64,000 bases of DNA from Serratia proteamaculans_D (GTDB lineage Bacteria; Pseudomonadota; Gammaproteobacteria; Enterobacterales; Enterobacteriaceae): the NCBI RefSeq assembly GCF_049959315.1, contig NZ_CP188201.1. One strand, given 5' to 3'. A program made the position numbers and the translations under genes. Below the pieces are notes generated by a model. It searched no databases, had not been told where the DNA came from, and saw only the letters and a program-made list of their open reading frames with translations. This document shows positions 26,012 through 33,679 of this stretch, in pieces (positions within the stretch are counted from its first letter, which is position 1; each line of letters begins with the position of its first letter).

Positions 26012-28069
26012 ATGATGTTCGATAAAACCAAGAATTATAAAAAACACCCTCTGTCACTGCATATTACTGCGGCGATGCCTTTGTTTGCTCTGGTGGCCTT
26101 CAACGGCCATGCCGCTCTGCAACATCAGCATGATATTGCCGTCAAAACCAACGACGGTGACGTCATTACCGTGACTGCGCCACTCTATTCACCGATGACC
26201 ATAGTGACATCGCCTAAAACACCGCGTCAGCCGGTGCCGGCCAGCGATGGCTCGGATTATCTGAAAACCATTCCGGGCTTCTCACAGATCCGTAACGGCG
26301 GTACCAATGGCGATCCGGTGTTCCGCGGCATGTTTGGCTCACGACTGAAAATTCTGACCGACGGTGGCGAAATGTTGGGTGCCTGCCCGGCAAGAATGGA
26401 TGCCCCGACGTCCTATATCTCACCGGAAAGCTATGACCTGCTGACCATCACCAAAGGCCCGCAGACGGTGCTCTGGGGGCCTGGCTCCTCGGCGGGAACG
26501 GTACGTTTCGAACGTGAGCGTCCGCGCTTTGACAAGCCCGGCATCAAGGGCAATGCCAGCATGTTGGCCGGTTCTAACGGTCGCTGGGATGAAAATATCG
26601 ACGCCAGTCTGGGGGGCGAACAAGGCTATTTGCGCCTGATGGGCAACAAATCGCGTTCCAACGACTATCAGGATGGCAATGGTGATCGCGTGCCATCGCG
26701 CTGGGATAAATGGAATGGGGATATGGCGCTGGGCTGGACGCCAGACAGCGATACCCTGCTGGAAGTGACCATGGGCCGGGGTAATGGCGAAGCACGTTAT
26801 GCCGGGCGCAGCATGGACGGTTCACAGTTCAAGCGTGAAAGCCTGGGCATGCGGTTTGAAAAGTCCAACATTGGCGAGGTGCTGGACAAGCTCGAAGCTC
26901 AGGTTTATTACAACTATGCCAACCATGTGATGGATAACGTCACCCTTCGCTCCCCCGGTCAGGGCGGCATGGCGATGGGACATATGGGAATGGGTCATAT
27001 GAATATGGGGATGACGATGCAACTGGATCGCCGCACCGTCGGCGGGCGCGTCATGGGCACCTGGCTGTGGGAAGATTTCAAGTTGGAAAGCGGTATGGAT
27101 ACGCAAACCAACACTCACCGCAATAAACAGGGTGACGGTTGGCAGAAGGATGCGCAATTTCATAACTACGGCGCTTTTGGCGAACTGACCTGGACCGCGA
27201 CCGAACAAAGCAAGGTTATCACCGGTGCGCGCCTTGATCGCAGCCTGGTGGATAACTATCAATCGGCTAATGAGCGTGAACGTTCCGATACCTTGCCAAG
27301 CGGCTTTACCCGCATTGAGCATACGCTTGCCGGTATGCCGCTGATGGTTTACGCCGGGATTGGCTATACCGAACGTTTCCCTGACTACTGGGAACTGTTC
27401 TCCCCGACTCTGGGGCCGGACGGCAGTAAAAGTCCGTTTGATAGCGTGAAGAGTGAAAAGACCACGCAGATCGATATCGGCGCTCAATACACCGACAAGC
27501 GCTTTAACAGTTGGGTGTCCGCGTACCTGGGTCATGTGAATGACTTTATCCTGTTCAAATACGATCCGCACTATGCTCGTATCAGTCAGGCCGATAACGT
27601 GAACGCCACCATTATGGGCGGTGAAATGGGCATGGGTTACCAACTTGCCGAGCACTGGAAAACCGATGCCAGCCTGGCCTATGCCTGGGGTAAGAACACC
27701 ACTGACCACCAGCCACTGCCGCAAATACCGCCGCTGGAAGCACGCCTGGGTTTGACCTACGAGCGTGGCGACTGGAGCAGCACCGGCCTTTGGCGTCTGG
27801 TCAGTAGCCAGCACCGTGTGGCGATCAATCAGGGGAACGTGGTGGGTAAAGATTTTGCCGACAGCCCGGGCTTTGGCGTGCTTTCCGCCAATGTGGCCTA
27901 CAAGCTGAATCCGCAGGTCAAACTCAGTACCGGCCTGGATAACATTTTCAACAAAACCTACAGCGAGCATCTCAATCTGGCAGGCAACAGCACCTTCGGC
28001 TATTCATCGAATACTTCGGTAAATGAGCCAGGGCGTACCCTCTGGGCCAAGGTCAACGTCACCTTCTAA
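26012..28069 (+). CDS. TonB-dependent copper receptor (OprC/NosA type)
   Basis: A 685-residue outer-membrane receptor. The signal sequence lies within residues 1-34 (ITAAMPLFALVAFNGHA). The plug domain starts with the TonB-box region DVITVTAP and contains GGEMLGACPARMDAPTSYISPESYD, a CxxxM-type segment shared by copper receptors. The rest is a 22-strand barrel ending with a terminal Phe (WAKVNVTF). Residues 320-336 form a loop with eight Met and two His (MAMGHMGMGHMNMGMTM). ATG after AAGGA; a second ATG follows directly. It likely imports copper across the outer membrane. The large open frame on the opposite strand is a shadow. Confidence 0.93.
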   Translation: MMFDKTKNYKKHPLSLHITAAMPLFALVAFNGHAALQHQHDIAVKTNDGDVITVTAPLYSPMTIVTSPKTPRQPVPASDGSDYLKTIPGFSQIRNGGTNGDPVFRGMFGSRLKILTDGGEMLGACPARMDAPTSYISPESYDLLTITKGPQTVLWGPGSSAGTVRFERERPRFDKPGIKGNASMLAGSNGRWDENIDASLGGEQGYLRLMGNKSRSNDYQDGNGDRVPSRWDKWNGDMALGWTPDSDTLLEVTMGRGNGEARYAGRSMDGSQFKRESLGMRFEKSNIGEVLDKLEAQVYYNYANHVMDNVTLRSPGQGGMAMGHMGMGHMNMGMTMQLDRRTVGGRVMGTWLWEDFKLESGMDTQTNTHRNKQGDGWQKDAQFHNYGAFGELTWTATEQSKVITGARLDRSLVDNYQSANERERSDTLPSGFTRIEHTLAGMPLMVYAGIGYTERFPDYWELFSPTLGPDGSKSPFDSVKSEKTTQIDIGAQYTDKRFNSWVSAYLGHVNDFILFKYDPHYARISQADNVNATIMGGEMGMGYQLAEHWKTDASLAYAWGKNTTDHQPLPQIPPLEARLGLTYERGDWSSTGLWRLVSSQHRVAINQGNVVGKDFADSPGFGVLSANVAYKLNPQVKLSTGLDNIFNKTYSEHLNLAGNSTFGYSSNTSVNEPGRTLWAKVNVTF

Positions 28070-28203
28070 CTAACGGAGCCGGGTGGTGATTATCATCGCC
28101 CGGTCAAGCCCCTCTCGAGCCTGTTCTCATTCCCTAAGTATTATTGCTTCCCCATCCCAAACTCGCTAAGATCGATTAAAATATTTTTGAAAATATAAAC
28201 AAA

Positions 28204-29187
28204 ATGAATAAGCCTATTTTAAACAATGCACCGCGTTTCCTCGATCTGCCTGCCGGCTACTTTGGCATGGTATTGGGGATCATTGGCTCGGGTTTTGGTT
28301 GGCGTTATGCGGCTACTATCCTGCCTGTTTCCTCAATGATTGGTGAGGCACTGGTCGTTATCGCCGTCACCCTTTGGTTTTTGCTGGCCTGCGCATTTTT
28401 ATACCGCCTGCTGCGTTTTCCCCACAGCGTGAAAGCAGAAATTGAGCATCCACTGATGAGCAGCTATGTCAGTTTGCTCCCGGCCACCACCATTCTGGTC
28501 GTCATTGGTGTGGTACCCTGGTGGCGTTCACTGGCCGTCGTGATGTTCACTCTGGGGGCTGTGGCACAACTGAGCTATGCCGCCTGGCAAAGTGCCGGTT
28601 TGTGGCGCGGGGCTCATCCTGTTGAAGCCACCACGCCTGGGCTTTATTTACCAACGGTCGCCAACAACTTTATCAGCTGCATGGCCTGTGGTGCATTGGG
28701 CTATCAGGATCTGGGCCTGCTGTTTCTGGGGGCGGGGCTCCTCTCCTGGCTAAGTCTGGAGCCGACCATTTTGCAGCGGTTGCGCAGCCAGGGCGAAATG
28801 CCGGCACCGGTTCGCCTTTCTCTGGGTATCCAACTGGCTCCGGCTCTGGTGGCCTGCAGTGCCTGGCTGGCGATTAATGGGGGTGAAGCGGACGTACTGG
28901 CCAAAATGCTTTTCGGCTATGGCCTGCTGCAACTGTTGTTTATCGTGCGTCTGCTTCCCTGGTATCTGAAAGGTCCCTTCAATGTCTCGTTCTGGAGCTT
29001 CTCATTCGGACTTTCTGCTCTGGCGACCACCGCCCTGCATCTGGGGCACGCAAGCCAGGAAGGAATATTGTCTGCGCTTGCATTACCCCTTTTTGTCTTC
29101 AGCAACCTACTGATTGGCCTGTTGTTCGCCCGTACGCTGATGTTGTTATTTCAGGGTAAATTATTGAAATACAGCAGGCATCCCTGA
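28204..29187 (+). CDS. TDT-family (TehA/C4-dicarboxylate type) membrane transporter
   Basis: A 327-residue protein with about ten hydrophobic helices. The opening FLDLPAGYFGMVLGIIGSGFGWRYA is typical of the tellurite-resistance/dicarboxylate transporter (TDT) family, to which TehA and SLAC1-like channels belong. No clear ribosome site precedes ATG 28204. It follows the copper receptor by 134 nt and is convergent with a LysR gene 3 nt away. The role and transported ion are unknown. Confidence 0.88.
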   Translation: MNKPILNNAPRFLDLPAGYFGMVLGIIGSGFGWRYAATILPVSSMIGEALVVIAVTLWFLLACAFLYRLLRFPHSVKAEIEHPLMSSYVSLLPATTILVVIGVVPWWRSLAVVMFTLGAVAQLSYAAWQSAGLWRGAHPVEATTPGLYLPTVANNFISCMACGALGYQDLGLLFLGAGLLSWLSLEPTILQRLRSQGEMPAPVRLSLGIQLAPALVACSAWLAINGGEADVLAKMLFGYGLLQLLFIVRLLPWYLKGPFNVSFWSFSFGLSALATTALHLGHASQEGILSALALPLFVFSNLLIGLLFARTLMLLFQGKLLKYSRHP

Positions 29188-29190
29188 GCC

Positions 29191-30087
29191 TCAGCCAACC
29201 GAGGCAACAATATGCTCACGTAGCCATTGATGGGCCGGATCGCGATGTGAACGCTCATGCCACAACATGGTCATTTCGAACCCCGGCACCTCAACCGGCG
29301 GTTCGACCACCTGCAGCGCACCGTTGTTGCGTACCAGGCGCGCTGGCAGCATCGCCACCAGATCTGAATTTGCCAGCACCGAGATCACAAACAGAAAGTG
29401 TGGCACGGAAAGCACCACCCGCCGGGTTAAACCGGCTTCTGCCAGTACTTTGTCGGTGATACCGAAAAACCCTCCGCCGTCCGGCGATACCATCACATGT
29501 TCCAACTCGCAAAACTGGCTCAACGATGGCGGATTTTGTAAACCTGGGTGCCCCGTACGCCCGACCAACACATAGCGTTCACTAAACAAAATACGCTGAC
29601 GCAAGTTGGGCGGTGACCCTTCGCGGGTATGAAAAGCCAGGTCTATCTCGCCCTGCTCGGCCTGTTTGGCAATACGTGAGGGTACGGTTTCTATCACTGC
29701 CAGTCGGCTATGCGGTGCCGCAGCCCGTAACCCCATCAGCGCCGGTTGAACAATGGTCGACTCACCGTAGTCGAATGCCGCCACACGCCAGGTATTATCC
29801 GCCACCCTGGGATCAAAAGGTTCTGATGGCGATACCGCAAGCTCCAACGCCTCAAGTGCCAGGCGCAGAGGTTCACGTAACTCGTCACCACGCGCGGTCG
29901 GTCGCATGCCGCGCGGCCCCGGCATCAGCAAAGGGTCGTGAAAGATATCCCTGAGTTTGGCCAGATGCACACTTACCGCAGGCTGCGACAGGTTTAAACG
30001 CTGTGCCGTCCGGGTCACATTGTGCTCGGCCAGCAAGGTGTCCAGCGTCACCAGCAGATTGAGATCCAGTCGTCTGATATTATTCAC
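29191..30087 (-). CDS. LysR-family transcriptional regulator
   Basis: A 298-residue LysR regulator of the NodD/PnbR-like branch (MNNIRRLDLNLLVTLDTLLAEHNVTRTAQRLNLSQPAVSVHLAKLRDIFHDPLL). It is divergent from the NAD(P)H oxidoreductase at 30174 with an 86-nt shared promoter region, and is the likely activator of that gene. Confidence 0.93.
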   Translation of the reverse strand: MNNIRRLDLNLLVTLDTLLAEHNVTRTAQRLNLSQPAVSVHLAKLRDIFHDPLLMPGPRGMRPTARGDELREPLRLALEALELAVSPSEPFDPRVADNTWRVAAFDYGESTIVQPALMGLRAAAPHSRLAVIETVPSRIAKQAEQGEIDLAFHTREGSPPNLRQRILFSERYVLVGRTGHPGLQNPPSLSQFCELEHVMVSPDGGGFFGITDKVLAEAGLTRRVVLSVPHFLFVISVLANSDLVAMLPARLVRNNGALQVVEPPVEVPGFEMTMLWHERSHRDPAHQWLREHIVASVG

Positions 30088-30173
30088 AGTAATACCTGTA
30101 ATATTGGAAATTCATTTCTAGTATACCTGATAAGCGCCTACCCTGACTTCCATCAACCCATGGAGGTCCTGTT

Positions 30174-30950
30174 ATGAATGTTTTATTGGTCTATGCTCAC
30201 CCTGAACCGCAGTCGTTAAATGGTTCACTTAAGGATTTTTCGGTCCAACGTTTGGAGGCTGCCGGGCATCAGGTACAGGTTTCCGACCTGTATGCCATGC
30301 AGTGGAAAGCCACGCTCGATGCCAATGACAGCAGGGTTTCCCCGCCAGGCACACGCTTTGATCCCTCACTCGATTCCCAGCATGCCTTTGCCAACGGGCT
30401 ACAGAGCCAGGACATTGAGCTGGAGCAGGAAAAGCTGCTTTGGGCAGATACGGTCATTTTGCAGTTTCCCCTGTGGTGGTTTTCAATGCCGGCAATCCTT
30501 AAAGGCTGGGTTGAACGCGTTTATGCCTATGGATTCGCCTATGGCGTCGGGGAACACTCTGACTTGCGTTGGGGTGATCGTTATGGCGAAGGTACCCTGG
30601 CGGGGAAACGGGCAATGCTGATTGTTACCACCGGTGGTTGGGAGTCGCATTACACCGCGCGGGGTATCAATGGGCCGATCGATGACATCCTGTTCCCTAT
30701 CCAGCATGGCATCCTGCATTACCCCGGTTTCGAGGTGCTGCCGCCGTTTGTCATCTATCGCACCGGCCGGATGGATGAAGCCAGGTTTACCGAGATTGGC
30801 AGCGCCCTCGGGCAACGGCTGGACGAGTTGGCACACACCGCACCGATCCCTTTCCGACGGCAGAATGCAGGGGACTATGAAATCCCGGCATTAACCCTCA
30901 AACCCGATATTGCCCCCGGACGGAGCGGTTTTGGTGCACATCTGGAATAA
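30174..30950 (+). CDS. NAD(P)H-dependent quinone/nitro reductase, flavodoxin-2 fold
   Basis: A 258-residue flavoprotein of the NQO1/KefF/YwrO family: MNVLLVYAHPEPQSLNGSL (FMN/FAD phosphate loop), DTVILQFPLWWFSMPAILKGWVERVY and MLIVTTGGWESHYT. It would perform two-electron reduction of quinones or nitro compounds. GGAGG stands 7 nt before the ATG. LysR-controlled isolated reductases of this kind usually respond to quinone or electrophile stress. Confidence 0.92.
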   Translation: MNVLLVYAHPEPQSLNGSLKDFSVQRLEAAGHQVQVSDLYAMQWKATLDANDSRVSPPGTRFDPSLDSQHAFANGLQSQDIELEQEKLLWADTVILQFPLWWFSMPAILKGWVERVYAYGFAYGVGEHSDLRWGDRYGEGTLAGKRAMLIVTTGGWESHYTARGINGPIDDILFPIQHGILHYPGFEVLPPFVIYRTGRMDEARFTEIGSALGQRLDELAHTAPIPFRRQNAGDYEIPALTLKPDIAPGRSGFGAHLE

Positions 30951-30956
30951 CGATAA

Positions 30957-30974
30957 GGCCCGGTAAACCGGGCC
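30957..30974. terminator. Bidirectional hairpin between convergent genes
   Basis: GGCCCGG-TAAA-CCGGGCC, a perfect 7-bp GC stem between the reductase stop (30950) and the flavoprotein stop (30985). T-rich sequence follows on the minus strand. Confidence 0.65.
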
Positions 30975-30984
30975 AGTTGCAAGA

Positions 30985-32439
30985 TTACTTCTCGAACGGA
31001 TAAATGGTGCCGGTGTTCATAATGCCGTTGGGGTCGTAGACCTCTTTCAACGCCTTCAGGATGTAATAGGCACTGCCGTGCTCGTCTTTGGTCCAGTGCG
31101 TACGATGCTTGCCGATGCCATGGTGATGCACCATAGATCCGCCCTGCTTAAGGGTTTCCTCAACGATGATCTTGTTCAACGGATTGTGGTACTTGTCGAT
31201 CTCTTCTTCTGGCTTGCAGCCCACCACGTTGTAATCGTAAACGAAGTACATATTGGTGCCATTGATATAGCTGTGTGAAGAGTGGCCACCCAGCATGGTG
31301 ATGTCCGCGACATGCGGGAATTCGGCACGTATCCGGCGGATCACGTTTTCATAGATAGTGTTGATACTCGCCCAGTCACCAGAAACCTCGGTAGTGAACC
31401 CCATATTATTGGTTTTCATGATCTGTACGCGTTCGGCTTCTACTTTCTCCGGCCCCCAGTTCAGATTATTGAACCACTGTTCGATCAGTTTGCTGTCCAC
31501 TTTATGGCACTCAGCATGCCGTTGTACGATCGCCTCAATGCCGGCACCGGTCGCCTGCGCAATGCCTTTGGCTCCTTCAGCCATAAAGATCAGCACGCAT
31601 TTCCCTTTGGCAAAATGAGTAAAGTGCTGAGTGCCGTCTTCCGCATCATAGAGTCGGGCGATGGAGGGACGGTAGCCATCGACCATCACTTCACGCAGGA
31701 TGTCGAAACCGGTTTGCATGTTGTCGAGGGTATAGCCATAAAACAGGTTGTTTTCCGGCGTATATTTGAAAATTTTGACTGTCACTTCAGTGATATAGCA
31801 CAGCGCCCCTTCGTTGCCGATGATCACATGGCGAATATCTGGCCCGGCCGCACGGCGCGGCACATTTTTGATGCGGGTAATGGTGCCGTTGGGGAACACC
31901 GCCTCCAGCCCCACCACCATGTCTTCAATCGCCCCGTATAACGTAGACAGTTGACCGATGCTGCGGGTTGCCACCAGCCCGCCCATTTGTGCCAGCGGCT
32001 TGGACTGTGGCGAATGCCCGGTGGTGTAACCCTGAGCCCGCAATTGATTCTCCAGCACTTCCAGTGGCACACCGCACTGGGCCGTGGCCTGCATATTGCG
32101 GATATCGATGCTGACCACCTGGTTCAATCCCGAGCCATCCAGCACCACCGAATTTTTTACCACCGTCTCCAGCCCACCCTCGGTGGCAGACGCGCCGGTA
32201 CGGGGCACGCAGTTGATGCGATTTTCGTTCATAAACTTCAATACGTCAGCCACCTGTTGGGTATTCTCCAGCTTGACGACCGCCGCAGGTAACGGCTGGG
32301 TGAATACGCCGTGGATATCGGCATATTTACGGAAACGATCGACGCTGTTTTTTTTCAGCACTTCTTCATCAGTAATAACCCGTGCCGGGCCAACGATTTC
32401 TTTTAAATGAGTGACAATAGCTTCACGAGTCAAAGACAT
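30985..32439 (-). CDS. FAD-linked oxidase, alkyl-DHAP synthase/glycolate oxidase-like
   Basis: A 484-residue flavoprotein of the vanillyl-alcohol-oxidase superfamily. The FAD-binding PCMH domain (residues 45-225) contains PRTGASATEGG and the motif HSPQSKPLAQMGGLVATRSIGQLSTLYG; the C-terminal cap ends with MVHHHGIGKHR near residues 440-450 and DPNGIMNTGTIYP. HHHGxGK and the S..A..GG..AT layout are those of alkyl-dihydroxyacetone-phosphate synthases. GGAAGGA precedes the ATG. Second gene after the SDR at 32508 in an operon with a leader terminator. A glycerol- or polyol-derived phosphate substrate is plausible given the FGGY kinase and GlpP nearby, but this is inference. Confidence 0.88.
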   Translation of the reverse strand: MSLTREAIVTHLKEIVGPARVITDEEVLKKNSVDRFRKYADIHGVFTQPLPAAVVKLENTQQVADVLKFMNENRINCVPRTGASATEGGLETVVKNSVVLDGSGLNQVVSIDIRNMQATAQCGVPLEVLENQLRAQGYTTGHSPQSKPLAQMGGLVATRSIGQLSTLYGAIEDMVVGLEAVFPNGTITRIKNVPRRAAGPDIRHVIIGNEGALCYITEVTVKIFKYTPENNLFYGYTLDNMQTGFDILREVMVDGYRPSIARLYDAEDGTQHFTHFAKGKCVLIFMAEGAKGIAQATGAGIEAIVQRHAECHKVDSKLIEQWFNNLNWGPEKVEAERVQIMKTNNMGFTTEVSGDWASINTIYENVIRRIRAEFPHVADITMLGGHSSHSYINGTNMYFVYDYNVVGCKPEEEIDKYHNPLNKIIVEETLKQGGSMVHHHGIGKHRTHWTKDEHGSAYYILKALKEVYDPNGIMNTGTIYPFEK

Positions 32440-32507
32440 GATTATTCCTTCCTGATAATAAGAATATAAAATTTGTTGCCTGAGATAAAACGGGTTTCCC
32501 CGTTTAT

Positions 32508-33293
32508 TTAACGAACCAGATAACCCCCATCGACCACCAGCAAGTGGCCATTAACATAATTTGATGCCTTACTGGCCAGAAATACCATCGCGCCCATTAA
32601 ATCCTGGGTATCGCCCCAACGGTTGGCGGGAATATGTTCCAGCACGCGGCGATTGGTTTCCGGATTACTGCGTGTCTCGGCGGTAATATCGGTGGCGTAA
32701 TAACCCGGCGCAATACCATTGACCTGAATATTATATTGTCCCAGCTCATCGCAATAAGCTTTGGTAAAACCTGCCAATGCATGTTTGGTCGCGGAATAAG
32801 CCGGTGACCATTGCCCACCGAGATATGAGAAAAGCGAGCAGATATTAATGATCTTGCCCTGTTGGTTGGGGATCATCACCTTGGCGGCTTCGTAGCTCAT
32901 TTCAAAAGCGGCGGTCAGATTGATGTCAATCATCGGATCCCAGTCCGCCCGGCCAAAATCCAGCACCTTGTTCAGTTTGCAGATCCCTGCGTTGTTCACC
33001 AGGATATCCACGCTGCCGAAGTCCGCCATGCATTGCGCGATGACCCGAGCCGGCGCCCCTTTTTCGGTGATATCCACCTGCATAAACTCAACGCGAACGC
33101 CCTGCTGCTCAATGATTTCGCGGGTTTGCCCCTTGTCCATCGCAAAGCTGGGAATAAACAGGTTGGCACCGGCCTTGGCCAGGGCAACGGCAAACGCCTG
33201 TCCCAGACCGCTGTTGCCACCGGTGACAATGGCCGTCTTGCCCTTCAGCGAAAAGAAATCCAGTGAGAACGCATTCAATGCATCTAGTGACAT
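32508..33293 (-). CDS. SDR oxidoreductase, KduD/2-deoxygluconate dehydrogenase-like
   Basis: A 261-residue classical SDR: TGGNSGLGQAFA near residue 24, NNAGICKLNKV near 97, Tyr/Lys in YSATK, and the ending NYVNGHLLVVDGGYLVR typical of sugar-acid and polyol dehydrogenases. AAGGAG stands before the ATG. First gene of the minus-strand operon SDR - FAD oxidase. Its transcript begins with the leader terminator at 33323-33380, so expression should depend on antitermination. Confidence 0.93.
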   Translation of the reverse strand: MSLDALNAFSLDFFSLKGKTAIVTGGNSGLGQAFAVALAKAGANLFIPSFAMDKGQTREIIEQQGVRVEFMQVDITEKGAPARVIAQCMADFGSVDILVNNAGICKLNKVLDFGRADWDPMIDINLTAAFEMSYEAAKVMIPNQQGKIINICSLFSYLGGQWSPAYSATKHALAGFTKAYCDELGQYNIQVNGIAPGYYATDITAETRSNPETNRRVLEHIPANRWGDTQDLMGAMVFLASKASNYVNGHLLVVDGGYLVR

Positions 33294-33322
33294 GTGCTAA
33301 CTCCTTAGCCTGAAAAAAATGC

Positions 33323-33380
33323 AAAAAAAAATGAGAAAAGTAAGCTCCTCTGCGGTGGGCAGAGAAGTTACTTTTCTCAT
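33323..33380 (-). terminator. Leader terminator/antiterminator element of the SDR operon
   Basis: On the minus strand ATGAGAAAAGTAA pairs perfectly (13 bp) with TTACTTTTCTCAT. An inner CTCTGC/GCAGAG stem is also present, and eight T follow at 33330-33323. It is a textbook intrinsic terminator placed 30 nt before the SDR start codon. Its 5' arm GAGAAAAGTAACTTC and 3' arm GGAGCTTRCTTTTCTC are shared with the element at 33604-33653. Confidence 0.88.
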
Positions 33381-33429
33381 CGGCTCTAGTAACTGAGGAG
33401 CAAGCTAACATAAGGCACTAGCGCCATTC

Positions 33430-33445
33430 CGTGATTTGCTTCACA
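33430..33445. promoter_or_regulatory. Candidate CRP site in the divergent promoter region
   Basis: CGTGATTTGCTTCACA matches TGTGA-N6-TCACA with a single mismatch. A weaker one, TGTGATGGCTGTCGCT, is at 33535-33550. Catabolite control would fit a carbon-source operon. Confidence 0.5.
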
Positions 33446-33603
33446 AAAATAATCTCATACCTAAAATAACCCTGCTAGAGATCATTTTTGAAAATTAACT
33501 CATTTCACCTCGTATATTTGTTATTTTAATCTTTTGTGATGGCTGTCGCTTTTATTATTTTATGTGCCATGCTATTTGTTAATGCAGTTACTGAATGAGC
33601 CGA

Positions 33604-33653
33604 AGAGAAAAGTAACTTCCCGCAATGCGGGGAGCTTGCTTTTCTCTTTTTTT
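33604..33653 (+). terminator. Leader terminator/antiterminator element of the MFS-kinase operon
   Basis: AGAGAAAAG pairs with CTTTTCTCT, and CCCGC with GCGGG around an AAT loop; the bases between pair as well except for a bulged C. Seven T follow (33647-33653). It lies 26 nt upstream of the MFS start codon. It has the same 15-nt 5' arm core (GAGAAAAGTAACTTC) as the element of the opposite operon, so a common RNA-binding regulator is indicated. Confidence 0.88.
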
Positions 33654-33679
33654 GTTTGATATTTTTACGGGAATGCCGC

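Larger units (their letters stand above)
33294..33679. other. Divergent regulatory region between the SDR and MFS operons
   Basis: 386 nt without a gene. It contains, in mirror order, the two leader terminators (33323-33380 on -, 33604-33653 on +) and, between them, an AT-rich promoter region with one good CRP-like site. The outer ends are therefore transcribed leaders and the centre is the promoter pair. Confidence 0.75.

Noticed and set aside
26822..27970. 382-codon open frame on the minus strand opposite the copper receptor
   Set aside because: It is the mirror of a well-supported receptor gene, in GC-rich codon-biased DNA; its protein has no recognisable domain.
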